Below, one piece after another: positions 32,401-44,305 of a stretch of 64,000 nucleotides of DNA; within the stretch, counting starts at the first letter, position 1; every line of letters begins with the position of its first letter. The notes below the pieces were generated by a model. It saw only the letters and a list, made by a program, of their open reading frames with translations. It was not told the origin of the DNA and ran no database searches. A program made the position numbers and the translations under genes. Where the stretch lies: NCBI RefSeq assembly GCF_035222275.1, contig NW_026946359.1, positions 3,348,001 through 3,412,000 of the forward strand, read 5' to 3'. Source of the stretch: Podospora bellae-mahoneyi (Eukaryota; Ascomycota; Sordariomycetes; Sordariales; Podosporaceae).

Positions 32401-32704
32401 ACTGGGGCTCGTCATCTTGTTCCACTGGAGCCGGCGTCTCTGGTGGTACGATCAGTCCCTGTGGCAGCTCGTCCAGCTTGACGACGGTAGTTTTCTTGCC
32501 GCGGAGCTGAAGGTGTTGCAAGGGAGCCAGACGAGCCGCACGCGTTCCAGACGCAGCAGAGGGTCCAGAAAACAAGGCCGTGGTTACATGTCGGACACCA
32601 CACCGCCCGACGGTGGCGGGACCACAGCGCGGGTGGCAGCGAGTTGTCTGGGCGAGACACGCTATCCGGAGGCGAGGAACTGGTGGTGGTCGCGAGGACA
32701 GCAT
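29437..32704 (-). CDS. MSH1: Mitochondrial MutS homologue MSH1
   Basis: Exons 32704-32228, 32140-31300 and 31244-29437 give 1041 aa. The first about 65 residues are rich in Arg, Ser, Thr and Pro and nearly lack acidic residues: a mitochondrial presequence. The mismatch-recognition domain holds the Phe-X-Glu motif in VGGFYELYFEHADEYGPLL. After connector and lever domains, the C-terminal ATPase has Walker A GPNMAGKST (about residue 845), Walker B VIMDEIGRGTTPQDG, and the late Cys-free THFHDIAGL motif. The end (LPDKAIQAAREVLERNG) is the helix-turn-helix dimerisation region. MSH1 maintains mtDNA in yeast. A Glu-rich insert (about residues 510-535) lies in the lever region. There is no GIY-YIG domain as in the plant protein of the same name. 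Confidence 0.93.
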
Positions 32705-32957
32705 CAGGAGAAGAGAATAATCAGGATTGGTTGTTGACGAGGCGACAACGTGATGAAAATTCTAGTGTTAAAGAGTTGTCCTGTAAGATCCGAGAATTCT
32801 TGGCGATGCGGCGGGCGGAATCCCCCGCCCGCAGACACTGACTGGGCAGGGGTTTATTCTGGAGTGGCTTTCCAGGGGACAAAAAGCTTCTTCTGTTGCA
32901 ATTCTCTCAGGTCTTCCCAGTGGTTGTCGCAGAAACCCCCTTTGAATTCGCTGGCCA

Positions 32958-33040
32958 CAAAAAAAAAAAAAAAAACCGAAAACACGAAAAAAACGAAAAA
33001 AAAACGAAAAAAGAAACCCCCCCCCCCTCCAAAAAAAAGC
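32958..33040. repeat. Homopolymer-rich low-complexity block (A-runs, then C-run)
   Basis: A run of about 16 A, several shorter A-runs broken by CG or CCG, then about 13 consecutive C and another A-run. It could look like a retroposon tail, but no body or target-site duplication is visible beside it, so I treat it as simple sequence. Confidence 0.7.
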
Positions 33041-34177
33041 GACAACCGGCAGAAAAGGCGTGCACAGCCCTCAGCCTTCAGCCCTACGAGAATTCATGAA
33101 AAAAAGGCAAACTTCGGTCAGCCCAGGTGTGGGTTCTGACGACCGACCTTCACCTGCCCCGCGGTGGTGAGAGGCGTCTTGCCTGATCTAGTCAAGCTTC
33201 GATGTCTTGGAAAGCGGGCATGGGCCCATTCGCGGTCTGGATCATGTGTTTGTTGCTGAGAGACGACATCTGCGAATCATGCACCTCCAACAATGCAGCA
33301 AACGTGTTTTTCATCTCAACAACCAAACACCGAAAAATAGACAAGACAGACACGAAGGGTTAAAAATGGCCCGAAAAACCACCTGCCGATGGCCACCTAG
33401 CAAATCCCGGCAATTTGGCAGGGCCTTTTCCCCGGAAGACGGGATATCTGTTGTCGACGTTTCATTGATACCAGGTAGGATGGAAGCTGTCTAGCTGCCT
33501 AACTGCTGTGTAATGGTGGAGGAGTAGGTATCGGTACATTCCAGCATGCAAGATGGGGGTGGGATGCAGCTTCAGACGAACGTGGATGATGCCTCTTCTC
33601 ATCATTGATTAAATCCGAAGAGGACAAAGTGCCCTGGCCTGGCATGATTAAGGGTGGCCCGATGGTGCTCTCGAGCTGGGCAGCCCCCTGATGGCGATTT
33701 GCCAGCCGCCGTCGGTATCGACCGATTTTGGCCTGCTTCTGCCATCATACCCACGCTTCCCGACCTGGTCCTCAGCCCATTTTTCCATGCTCCGCCCGCC
33801 AACCCCAGTCGAACCGAGCTTATCATGCCTCTGCCCATTGCCAAACCAAACATGCCAGGTTGTGCACCCGACTCTGGATGCCGTTCCTTTCTCGAAAAAA
33901 GTAGCATCCAGGAACTGGTTCCATAGCCAACGTCACTTCACCAGGGTTCCCTTACCTAGCCGTGTTATTCAAGTATTATTCAATATCAAAGGACTGTAGG
34001 TCAAGGTATAAGACGCTCTTGTCGCTCTCCCCTCCCCACCTGCGGGGCTTCTTCTTTGAAAGATACTTTCATCTCTTGCTTGATACCCTATCTATCCATC
34101 ATCTATTTTTATTCTCCGGGCTTTCCCCAATCTATTCGATCCGAGATTATCTGTCGCAAATTGTCGTTTCCCCTCTT

Positions 34178-34264
34178 ATGAGCGCGAACAGTATCGAACG
34201 ACACTCGAGGACCCTGCAACATCAGCAAGCAACCACACACACTTACCTCCACAATAAATCATAA
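34178..34264 (+). promoter_or_regulatory. Candidate upstream ORF, 28 codons
   Basis: ATG at 34178 opens a frame of 28 codons (MSANSIERHSRTLQHQQ...) that stops at 34262-34264, seven bases before the main ATG at 34272. If the transcript starts upstream of 34178, the main frame would depend on leaky scanning or reinitiation. The transcript start is not known, so this is provisional. Confidence 0.35.
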
Positions 34265-34271
34265 ACCGGTC

Positions 34272-35441
34272 ATGATGGCGGCGCCAATGCCAGGGCCGCT
34301 TTCCTTTAACCCCCAGATTCCCGTCACCCCTCCCCCGGACCACCACATGTTCACGAAAGGGCTCTTTCCACCAAACGCCTTTCAACAACCAGAGCATCAC
34401 AACCACAACCACCAACATCACAGCCAACCACCACAGCAATACCGCGGAATCGGTTTAGGATTACAACACCACGAACCAACCCCATCAAACTCCACAACCT
34501 CCGGCCCACACATCAAATCCGAAGGTGATCCCCCCAGTCTCACCTCCCCAAGACCATCCTCCCGATCAACAATGCAACCACCACCACCCCAACTCCGAAC
34601 CTCCCCAACATTCCCCCCTTCCTATCCCTCTTCCAAACCCCAACAACACCAACAACAACCAGGTTTCCCCCCCACCACAGTCGGAATCGACCCCGCCACA
34701 GCAGCCCAAGCGGCTGTCGACCCCCGCTACATAGCCATGGCCTCCCGCATAGCCTCGTACTACCAACAGCGCTGCCAAGCGGTAGCCAACTTCCAGCAGC
34801 AGCGCTGCCAGCAGTGGGCCGCTGCCCAGAGAGCAAAATGCCAGGAGATGACGCAGGCGGCGATGCTGGTCGTGGCGTGGTATATCAGGGACCGTATCAA
34901 TAGGCGGAGAAAACGGCAGAAAAAGACCTTCAAGCGGGCGCTCAATAATAAAAACAGCGCCAAGAGTAAGGTGACGAAGGGGGAGACGGTGAGGAATTGG
35001 GTGATGGGTGTTCCTTTGGAGAAGGAGGATTTTGTGCCGGGGAGGGAGCTGCCTAAGGATGCACAAGAAAGAGATTTTGATATGGATAGGATGGGGGAGA
35101 GGGAGGAGGATAGGGATGGGAGGTTGTTTGAGGTGGCGGATGGGTTGATTAAGAGCCAGCTGGCGAGGGTGGAGGTGCCGTTTTTGGGGTTGGTGGGGTT
35201 TGAGGAGAGTGAGAGTGAGGAGAGTGAGGGTGAGAGTGAGATGAGTTATGAGGAAGAGGAGTTGGAAGAGGGGGAGGAATACGAGGAGGAGGAGGAGGAA
35301 TATGAAGAGGAGGAAGAGCATGTGAGGATGGGGAAGGGGAAGGAAGAGGAGAATACTATGGGGAGTTTGAGCAAGGATGCGCAGTTGGGGACGGTAGAGG
35401 GAACGGATAGGAGGAAGAGTAGGGAGAGTAGTGTTTTATGA
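34272..35441 (+). CDS. Uncharacterised Gln/His/Pro-rich protein with acidic C-terminus
   Basis: A single exon, 389 aa. Residues 1-145 are low-complexity (His, Gln, Pro, Ser). A compact block follows (about 148-230) that looks conserved by composition: PRYIAMASRIASYYQQRCQA, then Cys/Gln-rich helices with three regularly spaced Cys, AAMLVVAWYIRDRINRRRKR and a strongly basic run KRQKKTFKRALNNK. A segment with VRNWVMGVPLEKEDFVPGRELP comes next. The last 90 residues are dominated by Glu (EEEELEEGEEYEEEEEEYEE). The pattern suggests a nuclear protein with one folded helical domain between disordered arms; this is inference and I recognise no family. The coding strand switches from C-rich to G-rich near 34840. 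Confidence 0.7.
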   Translation: MMAAPMPGPLSFNPQIPVTPPPDHHMFTKGLFPPNAFQQPEHHNHNHQHHSQPPQQYRGIGLGLQHHEPTPSNSTTSGPHIKSEGDPPSLTSPRPSSRSTMQPPPPQLRTSPTFPPSYPSSKPQQHQQQPGFPPTTVGIDPATAAQAAVDPRYIAMASRIASYYQQRCQAVANFQQQRCQQWAAAQRAKCQEMTQAAMLVVAWYIRDRINRRRKRQKKTFKRALNNKNSAKSKVTKGETVRNWVMGVPLEKEDFVPGRELPKDAQERDFDMDRMGEREEDRDGRLFEVADGLIKSQLARVEVPFLGLVGFEESESEESEGESEMSYEEEELEEGEEYEEEEEEYEEEEEHVRMGKGKEEENTMGSLSKDAQLGTVEGTDRRKSRESSVL

Positions 35442-36305
35442 TGAGGGTTATGAAATGGGTTATGAGGCGTTTGGTTATATACACGCATGGAGGTTCATGG
35501 GCCGTATATAGGGGTTGTTATTTCGTGTTTTTTTTATATATAATATTCTTGGGTGGGATTAGCCAGCGGTTGACGATGATGGGTTATGCATAGGATTTGA
35601 ACTGGAATGTAGTATTTTTGAATAAATAGGTAATACCGTATTGTGCCTAGACCTGTAGGACCATGGGTACACCATCCGGTGGCTTTGCTAGATCACTCTT
35701 GCCTTGGGTTTCATCTCCGTGGATTGTGTGATGAACAAGTTATATCCAGCCTTGTGCACTGTGGCCTGTTGCCTACCTACGGCTTAAACGACTTGAATCA
35801 GCAGGTAGCTCGGGACCGACTCGAGGCTGAATGACTAGTCCGTGGGATTTGATCTGATATTGATCAAAGACAGCAGGCAGACAGGCGGTAACACCCATTT
35901 CGGCAATTGCTCAGGGCCAGTTGAGAGAGAGAGAGGGTTGAGATAATCGACAGGGGCAGACATCTTACCCCATGATCCCTTGGGTGGAACTGGTGGGACA
36001 GAGTGGTGGAGAGGCCGGCTCTTGATTGGTCGCCTAGCACGGCGGGGAACTGCGGGGAGCCAGGATGTGGTCTTGTTCTCGGTAACACACCCCTGTCATC
36101 CGCCCTGCCCGCCCTCAGCTTCCGCCATCACCAGGACGAAGCTGCATCCGTTGACCAACCACTTCCGTACACAGTAGTACCTGCCCTTGATTTACGCCCG
36201 TCACGGAGGTTCACAGACTTTGACTCTTTCTCTCTCTCCAAACCTGACCAGGCACCTGAACTTGAACCTTAACCTCCTCTCTCTACCTCCCAATCATCAC
36301 AACAA

Positions 36306-36315
36306 TATATATAAG
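36306..36315 (+). promoter_or_regulatory. TATA box of the alpha-mannosidase gene
   Basis: The sequence TATATATAAG lies about 130 bp before the AMS1 start codon, followed by a pyrimidine-rich leader. A strong TATA element is uncommon in this window and would fit an inducible gene. Confidence 0.55.
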
Positions 36316-36373
36316 TGCTGCAGACGCCCGGTGCCTCGACAGCTACAGCTTGATCATCCGCTCTCATAGCTCT

Positions 36374-36403
36374 ATGACTCTTCCTTTTCCTCACAACACT
36401 TGA
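36374..36403 (+). promoter_or_regulatory. Candidate upstream ORF of AMS1, 9 codons
   Basis: ATG at 36374 opens a frame of nine codons (MTLPFPHNT) that stops at 36401-36403, 41 bases before the main ATG. It lies about 60 bp downstream of the TATA box, so it may or may not be inside the transcript. Confidence 0.3.
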
Positions 36404-36444
36404 GCTTCTTCTTATACAAAATTTCAACCCCTTCTTCGGTCACC

Positions 36445-39400
36445 ATGGGCGGCGAAAACCTCTGCGGGAATGGTCCTAGAAGTGACTATCCCATCCGGGC
36501 TCCCAAACCAGTCGGCCAGTACATCAGCCAAATCTACAAGTCTCGCATCGGCCAATTCTACGCCAGGGGCCAATATGCCAACGAAAACCTCCTTTCCATG
36601 ATGAACGATGCCGTCGTCTACGGCGAGCCTCATGTCCAACTCTGGGTTTGGCACGCTCCTGGACAGACCAGGCCAACCTTCAAAGAGGCCGTCTCTCATG
36701 ACTTTGAAAAGACCAAGGTCGGCGCCAGCTTTGGTCCATCATGGACCACTCATTGGTTCAGGGTCAAGATCACAGTCCCGGACAATGTTCGCGATCAGGA
36801 GCTGGTCGAGTTTCACTGGGACGCCAACAACGAGGGTTTGATCTGGTCCGAGGACGGCGAGCCTCTCCAGGGCCTCACTGGCGGCGGCGAGCGAGTGGAG
36901 TGGGTTCTTCCCAAGCCCTTCCTTGATGGAAAGGAACACACCTTCTACGTCGAGATGGCTTGCAACGGCATGTTTGGCATTGGCCAGGGTGACCTCATCG
37001 CTGCCCCCGACCCGAACAGGTACTACACCGTCGAGAGAGCCAACATTGTGGCGGTCAACCTGGACGCTCGCGGCCTGCATATCGATACTTGGATCATTGG
37101 CGACGCCGCCAAAGAGTTCCCCTCGGATTCCCCTGAGCAGCATCATGCTCTGGATGTTTACAACAGGATTATCGAGGCCTTCGAGCCCGGCAACAAAGAC
37201 TCGCTCAAGACGTGCCGGAAGATTGCTCAGGAGTACCTCGGCCCCGATGTCGACTCACACAAGGTGTACGAGAGTGACAAGAAGCCTCTTGTCTTTGGTA
37301 TTGGCCACTGCCACATCGACAGTTGCTGGCTCTGGCCATTTGATGAGACCAAGCGCAAGGTTGCCCGATCATGGTCCAACCAGTGCAATTTGATGGAGAG
37401 GTATCCCGAGCTTAACTTTGCCTGCTCCCAAGCCCAGCAGTACAAGTGGCTCAAGGAACTGTACCCCTATGTCTTTGAGCGTGTCAAGCAGAAGGTCAAG
37501 GATGGCCAGTTCCACCCCATCGGCGGCAGCTGGGTTGAGCACGACACCAACCTGCCCAGCGGCGAGTCTCTTGTCCGTCAGTTCGTGTACGGCCAGCGCT
37601 TTTTCGAGGAAAACTTTGGGAAGCGCTGTCAGACCTTCTGGCTGCCCGACACCTTTGGATACTCCAGCCAGCTCCCTCAACTGTGTCGGCTGGCCGGCAT
37701 GACGCGCTTCCTCACCCAGAAGCTCAGCTGGAACAACATCAACAAGTTCCCGCACACCACTTTCAACTGGGTTGCTCTGGATGGCTCACAGGTGATATGC
37801 CACATGCCGCCGGCTGAAACATACACGGCGGAGGCCCACTTCGGCGATGTCAAGCGTAGCATGTCGCAGCACAAGTCTCTTGACCAGGACCCGACCTCGC
37901 TTCTTGTTTTTGGAAAGGGAGACGGTGGCGGCGGTCCTACCTGGCAGCATCTCGAGAAGCTCCGCCGCGCTCGTGGTATCAGCGACACGGTAGGCCTTCT
38001 CCCTCGGGTGCACATGGGCAGCTCGGTCGATGACTTCTTCGATCACCTCGAAGCCAAGGGTGACAAGCTCGTGACGTGGTATGGCGAGCTGTACTTTGAA
38101 TTGCACCGCGGAACATACACCACTCAGTCCAACAACAAGCGCAACAACCGCAGAGCCGAAGATGCGCTCCGTGCTGTCGAGCTGCTGGCTACCATTGCCT
38201 CTATCGAGGGACACTGCGCCTATCCCAAGAAGGAGATTGATGAGATGTGGGAGTCGGTTCTTCTTTGTCAGTTCCACGACTGCTTGCCCGGAAGCTCGAT
38301 TGAGATGTGCTATCATGATTCTGATGAGGTGAGGGATCTGAATTTGCATAGCGAGATGGTTGCTGACACGATGTGCAGATTTACAAGAAGGTTTTCAAGA
38401 CCGCCGAGAAGATTCTCGGCGAGGCTACAGGCCTCCGTGAAGCCACCGCCGATGCTGTCACGTCAAACACTGGTGTGGCATTCACCTCGCTTCCGTGGTC
38501 GCGTCACGAGATAGTCGAGCTTGCCGATGGCGAGCTTGCCGTCGCTTCCGGCCCAGGCCCCTTTATGAAACTTCGGCCTTTCTCCCTTGAGAGCGAGGAA
38601 ACGCTGGTGACGCTCGAACAGCCATCCCCGGATGTGTTTGTGCTCCAGAACACCCAGTTGAAGGTCAAGCTCGAGAGCGGCCTCATCACATCGCTCTACG
38701 ACCTGAAGGCCAACCGAGAGATCATTCCCAAGGGACAGAAGGCCAACCGATACGTCATTTTTGACGACAAGCCTCTGTACTGGCAGGCTTGGGATGTCGA
38801 GGTGTTCCATCTCGACAGCCGCAAGGAGCTCTCGACTTCTGAAACTAAAATTCATGAGCAGAAGAAGCACCGCGTCAGCGTCATTACCAAGACCAAGATC
38901 AGCGACAAGAGCTACATCGAGACGGTGATTAGTCTTTCGGCGTGCTCTCCCAGCCAACAGTCGTTCGTCGAGGTCAGCAGCAAGGTGGAGTGGCACGAGA
39001 CGATGAAGTTTCTCAAGGTTGAGTTTCCCGTGGATATCCGCAACACGGAAGCGAGCTATGAAACCCAGTTTGGTATCGTGCGGAGGCCTACTCACTACAA
39101 TACGAGCTGGGACATGGCCAAGTTTGAGGTTTGCTCGCATCGGTTTGCGGATTTGTCGGAGCATGGCTATGGTGTTTCTGTTTTGAACGACTGCAAGTAT
39201 GGGTTTGCCACGAGCGGGAATCTGATGAGGCTGTCGCTGCTGAGGAGCTCCAAGGCTCCTGATGCGCATGCTGATATGGGAACTCATCACATCCGGTGGG
39301 GAATTTTGCCGCATCAGGGGGGGCTGAGCCATGTTACTGTGAGGAAGGGGTACGAGTTTAACAACCCGCTCAAGATTTTTGAGGTGGAGAACCTGGGGGA

Positions 39401-39710
39401 TGTCAAGAGTTGGTTGCGGACGAGGAGGGTGTGGTTGGACAGCGAGTCGGATGAGGGGTTGGTGCTGGACACGGTCAAGAGGGGGGAGGATGATGAGAAG
39501 ACGGGGGAGGAGAATGTGATTTTGAGAATGTATGACAGTCTTGGGGGGCTGGCGAGGGGTAGGGTGAAGAGTGTGTGGGGGATCAAGAGGGTGACCAAGG
39601 TGAATTTGCTGGAGGATGAGGTTGAGGAGGTGGAGGTGGATGGGGATGGGTTTGGTGTTGAGCTGAAGGCTTTTGAGGTGGCGACTTACAAGTTGGAGTT
39701 GGACCATTAA
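36445..39710 (+). CDS. AMS1: Vacuolar alpha-mannosidase, GH38 (Ams1 type)
   Basis: Exons 36445-38328 and 38379-39710 (50-nt intron, phase 0) give 1071 aa, close to yeast Ams1. There is no signal peptide, as expected of Ams1, which reaches the vacuole by the Cvt/autophagy route. The GH38 catalytic domain has the zinc-binding HCHIDSCWLWPFDET (His290, Asp292) and the nucleophile Asp402 in WLPDTFGYSSQLPQ. VLLCQFHDCLPGSSIEMCYHD is the conserved His/Asp region just before the intron. The rest is the beta-rich C-terminal half. The enzyme trims mannose from free oligosaccharides during turnover. The ATG at 36445 has an ideal context (CACCATGG); an open in-frame stretch begins at 36400. Codons change to G-rich in the last about 200 codons. 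Confidence 0.95.
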
Positions 39711-40899
39711 GGAGACCGTCTTGTATGGTTGGGCGAGGTGATTTTTTTTGGACTGTTTTGTTTCGAGATTGTGCGAAGAGTGGTGTTACCGGGTTATGAG
39801 ATTCGAGATTTTGATTTTAGGTCTCGAGAGTTTAATTGAATGGTTATCACGCTTTAAGTTGCTTGAGGAGTGCCAGTGGCAGCAACGTCTCAAGGAATCA
39901 ATCACCATCAACCCCTTCCCTCCGAAAGTATGAGCTCAACACGCGACACACATCCCCCAATTCTCAGGGATGTGGCTACAAATCTCAAGAGAAATTATCA
40001 ATTTGGGACGCCCGAGAGGTGTACTTGGATTGAGCAGACTTATCTTTGGAACAGCAAGCAGCATCCATGAGAGCAGCGATCCCGAATTCCATCACACTTC
40101 GCTGTCGACCTCACCGCACACGCAATTTTGCGAGAAAGGGATCGAGGTCTGTAAACCGTGGTCAAGCAAGTCACTCAAAGTCAAGCATCATCATCGCTTC
40201 CATAACAATCTCACATTCCCTACTTCCTACTTCCTACCCCGCTCTCCCTCCTCCCCATCTATTGTATTCACCGATATCCCATTTCTAAAACGCCAAAATT
40301 CAGAAATCAAACCCCCCATTTCAGCACCCACCCTCGCCATTCTCACACCAAACAACAAACAAAACTCTTCTCCCTTCCATCCCTCCCCTACCCCTCCCCA
40401 TTTTCACCTGGGAGTCGCTCCAAGATTCACCCCCTCTCCTCCCCCCCTCCACCCACCAAAGAAAACCTCAGAACATAAAAAGCGACACAAATAAACCAAG
40501 TAGAAAAAAAAAGAGCTTCTTGTTTTAGGTATAACATCAACCAAACAAAGAGAGCCTTGCCCCCCATCCCATCCATCCCATGTCTTTCCAGCCCATGCAA
40601 ATGTTTGTTTGTTTGAGAAAGAAGAAAAATAAAACATTTTTCTCATGCTCACCACCCTCCACACCGTCCATCAAAAAACCCCTCTTCAAAAGGGGCTATT
40701 TCATTAAGCAAGGAAAGAGACTCTTTTCTATGTTTTTTTTTTTGTTTTTGCAAAAATGTCCACATCCAAGATGCAGTAATCAATAAACTTGAGCTACTGC
40801 GGGTATGGGATATATGTCTTGGTGTGTGTGACTTTTTTGCAGAAAAAAAAAAAAAAAACTCCAGTCTCCCCAAATCACATCAACCTCCCCCGCCCTCCC
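39711..40899. terminator. Convergent 3' flanks of AMS1 and YDJ1; no gene recognised
   Basis: 1.2 kb between facing stop codons. It contains several T- and A-runs (about 40500-40520, 40731-40746, 40844-40858) and C-rich simple sequence near 40370-40460. The long 3' flank beside YDJ1 has no open frame of protein-like composition. Confidence 0.5.
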
Positions 40900-42343
40900 T
40901 TACTGCGAAGCGCACTGTACGCGCTCCGCATGCGGGTGCCCATCATCCTCGTCCTCATCCATGGCAGTGGCCCCGCCAAAGCCACCCTTGGAGCTGGCGT
41001 CCACATCCTCGATATCAGCCGGTTCCGTCATGGCATTAGCAGGGGGTGTGTTGATGATCTCTGGCGATGGGAGGCACTTCCGAAGGGCCTCAAAGGCGGC
41101 CTCGTCTTGAGTCCAGCCCTTCTCGGGGAATTTGACGCTGAATCGGATGTACATGTTGCCAAAGTCGTGGTGACGGTATGATGGCATACCTTGCCCGCGG
41201 ATCATCTTCACGGTGCCTTTAAATTGTGTTAGACAGACGTTCTTAACCAACAGACACCAGTCAAAACTTACCAGGTGAGATAGCCTCGCCAGGCAGAATG
41301 TCAACACTCAACCACCTCTCATCAAGGTGCTCGATGTAAATTGTTCCACCAGCAAGAGCCGTTACGAGATCAATCTCGGCGTTGTAAAGCAGGTCGTCCT
41401 CCTTGCGCTCGAAGCGAGGGTGTGGCTTCTGCTCAATCTGGAAAACGACATCACCCGCAAGGATGCCTGGCGCTTGGTCACCCTCACCACGGAATTCCAC
41501 CTTGGTACCGCTTCTCACGCCACGGTCAACGTGGACATGGAGAACCTTCCTGTCAACCACCGTCTTCTTGCCCATGCACCCTCTGCACCTGTCCTTCTCC
41601 TTGACAAGTTCACCCTCGCCGTTGCAGTCTGGGCAAACGGTCTGGAAGCGTTGGATCATGGGACCCATCTGGCGCATCATAGTCTTCATACCGTGACCGT
41701 CGCAAGTTGTGCACTTGCGAACGGCACCTTCCTTGCCCCCGCGACCCTCGCACTTGGGGCAGATGATGGAGCGCTGAAGGGCAAGCTTGGAGACCTTGCC
41801 GCGGTAAATGTCCTCGAGGGAGACGTTGTGAACGTGGTGGATGGTCTTGGCCTTGCTTGGCCCGCGATTCTGCGTGCCGCCGCCGAACATGCCACCAAGA
41901 CCACCGCCGAAGCCGCCGGAACCAAAGAACTGGGCAAACAGATCCTCAGCAGCCATGCCGCCACCGCCGCCGGCACCGCCCTCAAGACCAGCTTCGCCAT
42001 ACTGGTCATAGATCTGGCGTTTTTGTGGGTCGGAAAGAATCTCGTAAGCATGTGAAACCTCCTTGAACTTGTGCTCGGCCTCCGGGTTGTTGGGGTTCTT
42101 GTCTAGACAACAAAGTCAGTCATGTTACAGCAACCTGCCACTGTGCCAGCAACAACTACATACCTGGGTGGAACTTGAGGGCGGAAATCTTGTACGCCTT
42201 CTTCAACTCCTGCTCCGTCGCATTTGGCGAGACCTGCAGCACCAATCATGTCAGAAACTCTACATGCTTTCCTCAAAAATCCGAGATGGCATTCTGGGAT
42301 TCCTTACGCCAAGGATCTCGTAGTATTTCGCTTCCTTAACCAT
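40900..42343 (-). CDS. YDJ1: Type I J-domain Hsp40 co-chaperone (Ydj1/Mas5)
   Basis: Four exons (42343-42308, 42233-42164, 42102-41272, 41216-40900) give 417 aa. The J-domain (1-70) has HPD in LKFHPDKNP, split by intron 2. A Gly-rich linker follows, then the four zinc-binding repeats [24 protein letters not shown] and CRGCMGKK (about 145-210). The two client-binding beta domains come next, and the protein ends in CASQ, a farnesylation CAAX box identical to that of yeast Ydj1. It stimulates Hsp70 ATPase and guides mitochondrial import and folding in the cytosol and at ER membranes. The first exon codes only 12 residues. A perfect heat-shock element lies about 205 bp upstream of the ATG. Confidence 0.96.
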
Positions 42344-42547
42344 GTTTGCGGTTGGATCTGATTGTATCGAAAAGGAAACAACAGCTTGCTGTCTCGATTC
42401 GGCGGACGACGCTTAGTAAAAAGGGTTTCCTTCCGAGAAAGCTGAAATGGCCAATAAAGTTAGCAAAGATGTCGGGCACTTTTCCAAAAGATATGGCGCA
42501 ACAGAGTAAGTTGGGAAGAGCAAAGAAAGCCACAAGCCAAAGAGGTC

Positions 42548-42560
42548 TTCTTGAACTTTC
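42548..42560. promoter_or_regulatory. Heat-shock element upstream of YDJ1
   Basis: TTCTTGAACTTTC is a perfect three-unit HSF site (TTC-nn-GAA-nn-TTC). It lies 205 bp upstream of the start codon of the divergently read YDJ1 gene. Heat-shock control of YDJ1-type genes by trimeric Hsf1 is well established, so the match is likely functional. Confidence 0.65.
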
Positions 42561-43969
42561 TGCAGTGAAAAGCGGTGGGGGATAGGTGGGCAACTGGCAA
42601 AGCCAACCGTTAAAAAAAATCAAAAACAGGGCGCCCAGAGTATGTGTATGCCGTACCCCCGAGGCTGTGTAAGCTTTCTGCTGGGCCGCTGGCAAGACCA
42701 GGCTTGGTGGCTGCCAGGAAAAACTGATAGAGTTGGATGTGTGTGTTGGAAGTGGAAAGAAGGAAAACCTACTGTCTGCTTTGGAATTTTGCGCTCGCCG
42801 ATATTGCGCAAATGCGTCAAACTCTCTTGAACTTCTTCTCAAAGTTGCCCGATTTTGTTGTCGCAGCAAGCAAGAATTTGTCACTATCGCCCGTGTAGGA
42901 AATAGCCGAGCCCTTCTGCTGAGTCGTCGGTTTGTTTGTTCGTCCGTTAACTTTCGTTTCTTCTGGGGAAGAAAACAAAGGGTTGGGGTGGGGTTGTTGT
43001 TGCGTTGGAGCTTTTTCGAGGCGCCAGTTGGTCAAGTAAGTTAAAAGAATTTCGTCCTTTAAGAAACTGATCGCAAGGAGAGGGGTCCTGTCCAAGGGGA
43101 ATATGAGCAAGGGCAGATTGGGGTGGGAAAGAGGGCGGCAGAAGAGGCTGAAATTCTTCCCCAAGTCCAGGCGTTGCCTTCCCTCCACTCCCCTCCTGAT
43201 GGAATTCCATCGAAGACTCTAGAGTGTGGCTGGTGCTGTTAGTGCAGTACTTTCCAGTAATCCCCCCCCCCTTGTCAGGCCCCAAAAGCCGCATGCATCA
43301 TAGGCCCGTGCAATGCTTGAGCAGCGGCAACACTGACAGGTAAGGGGTACCCATCTATCTAATTCTGTAGAAATCCCAGTGCTGTGCCGATGCGCATGGA
43401 AACCGAACAATATCTATCTAACGGGAGGCTTCTGCGTTCAGGAAGCCTGGTCGCTCTTCAACCCCTCCAAACTGTGGCTTGAAAGGAAGAACCCAGGGTC
43501 TTCTGTCGTCACCCTCCCACACTCCCTTCCCCCACCCAACCATCCGCCACACCACCCACAAGGGATCCTCCTCCGCATCGGCGCCGGCGAACGGGGGAAT
43601 CTTTTTTTAGTGAAGCGAAAGGGAAATCCCAGGGCAGCTGCAAAGTCCCAGAACACATGTGCGCGCACGTACTTTATCATGACATGACATAATCGTGAGA
43701 ATTTCTCCAGGTTTCCAGGGTTCTCTCACCAGGTAGTCTACAGGTTTGTAGGTGAACTCGGAACTGACCAGCAGGGAAATAGAGCGCTTATCTAGTTAGT
43801 GTACACTACCCTACATGCATCTTTTGGAATTCCCAGATCACGGAATCTTACCGAAACTCACATGCATTGATCGCCCCCCTCTCCGTTCTCGGGCGAAGAA
43901 AGGCAAAACCCACCTACCTCACTGGCGGGTCGGAGAGCCATGGCAATAATGCTATTCGCCTGGCTATAG

Positions 43970-44305
<336 letters not shown>

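Larger units (their letters stand above)
32705..34271. other. 1.6-kb divergent intergenic region (MSH1 / Gln-rich protein)
   Basis: The left part is the MSH1 promoter. At 32958-33040 there is an A-rich low-complexity block followed by a run of about 13 C and more A, an unusual homopolymer cluster. The right part (about 33960-34271) is the probable promoter and leader of the next gene, with an upstream ORF. Apparent frames elsewhere are not convincing. Confidence 0.5.
35442..36444. other. Intergenic region with the AMS1 promoter
   Basis: 1.0 kb between tandem plus-strand genes. The left end is AT-rich 3' flank (35460-35640). The right end holds a TATA element at 36306 and a short upstream ORF at 36374. 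No coding gene is recognised between them. Confidence 0.6.

Noticed and set aside
32940-33045. A-rich tail as possible SINE or retroposon end
   Set aside because: No element body, internal promoter or target-site duplication can be seen; it fits simple low-complexity sequence.
35585-35620. GTTCAAATCC on the minus strand, another B-box-like string
   Set aside because: No paired stem around it.
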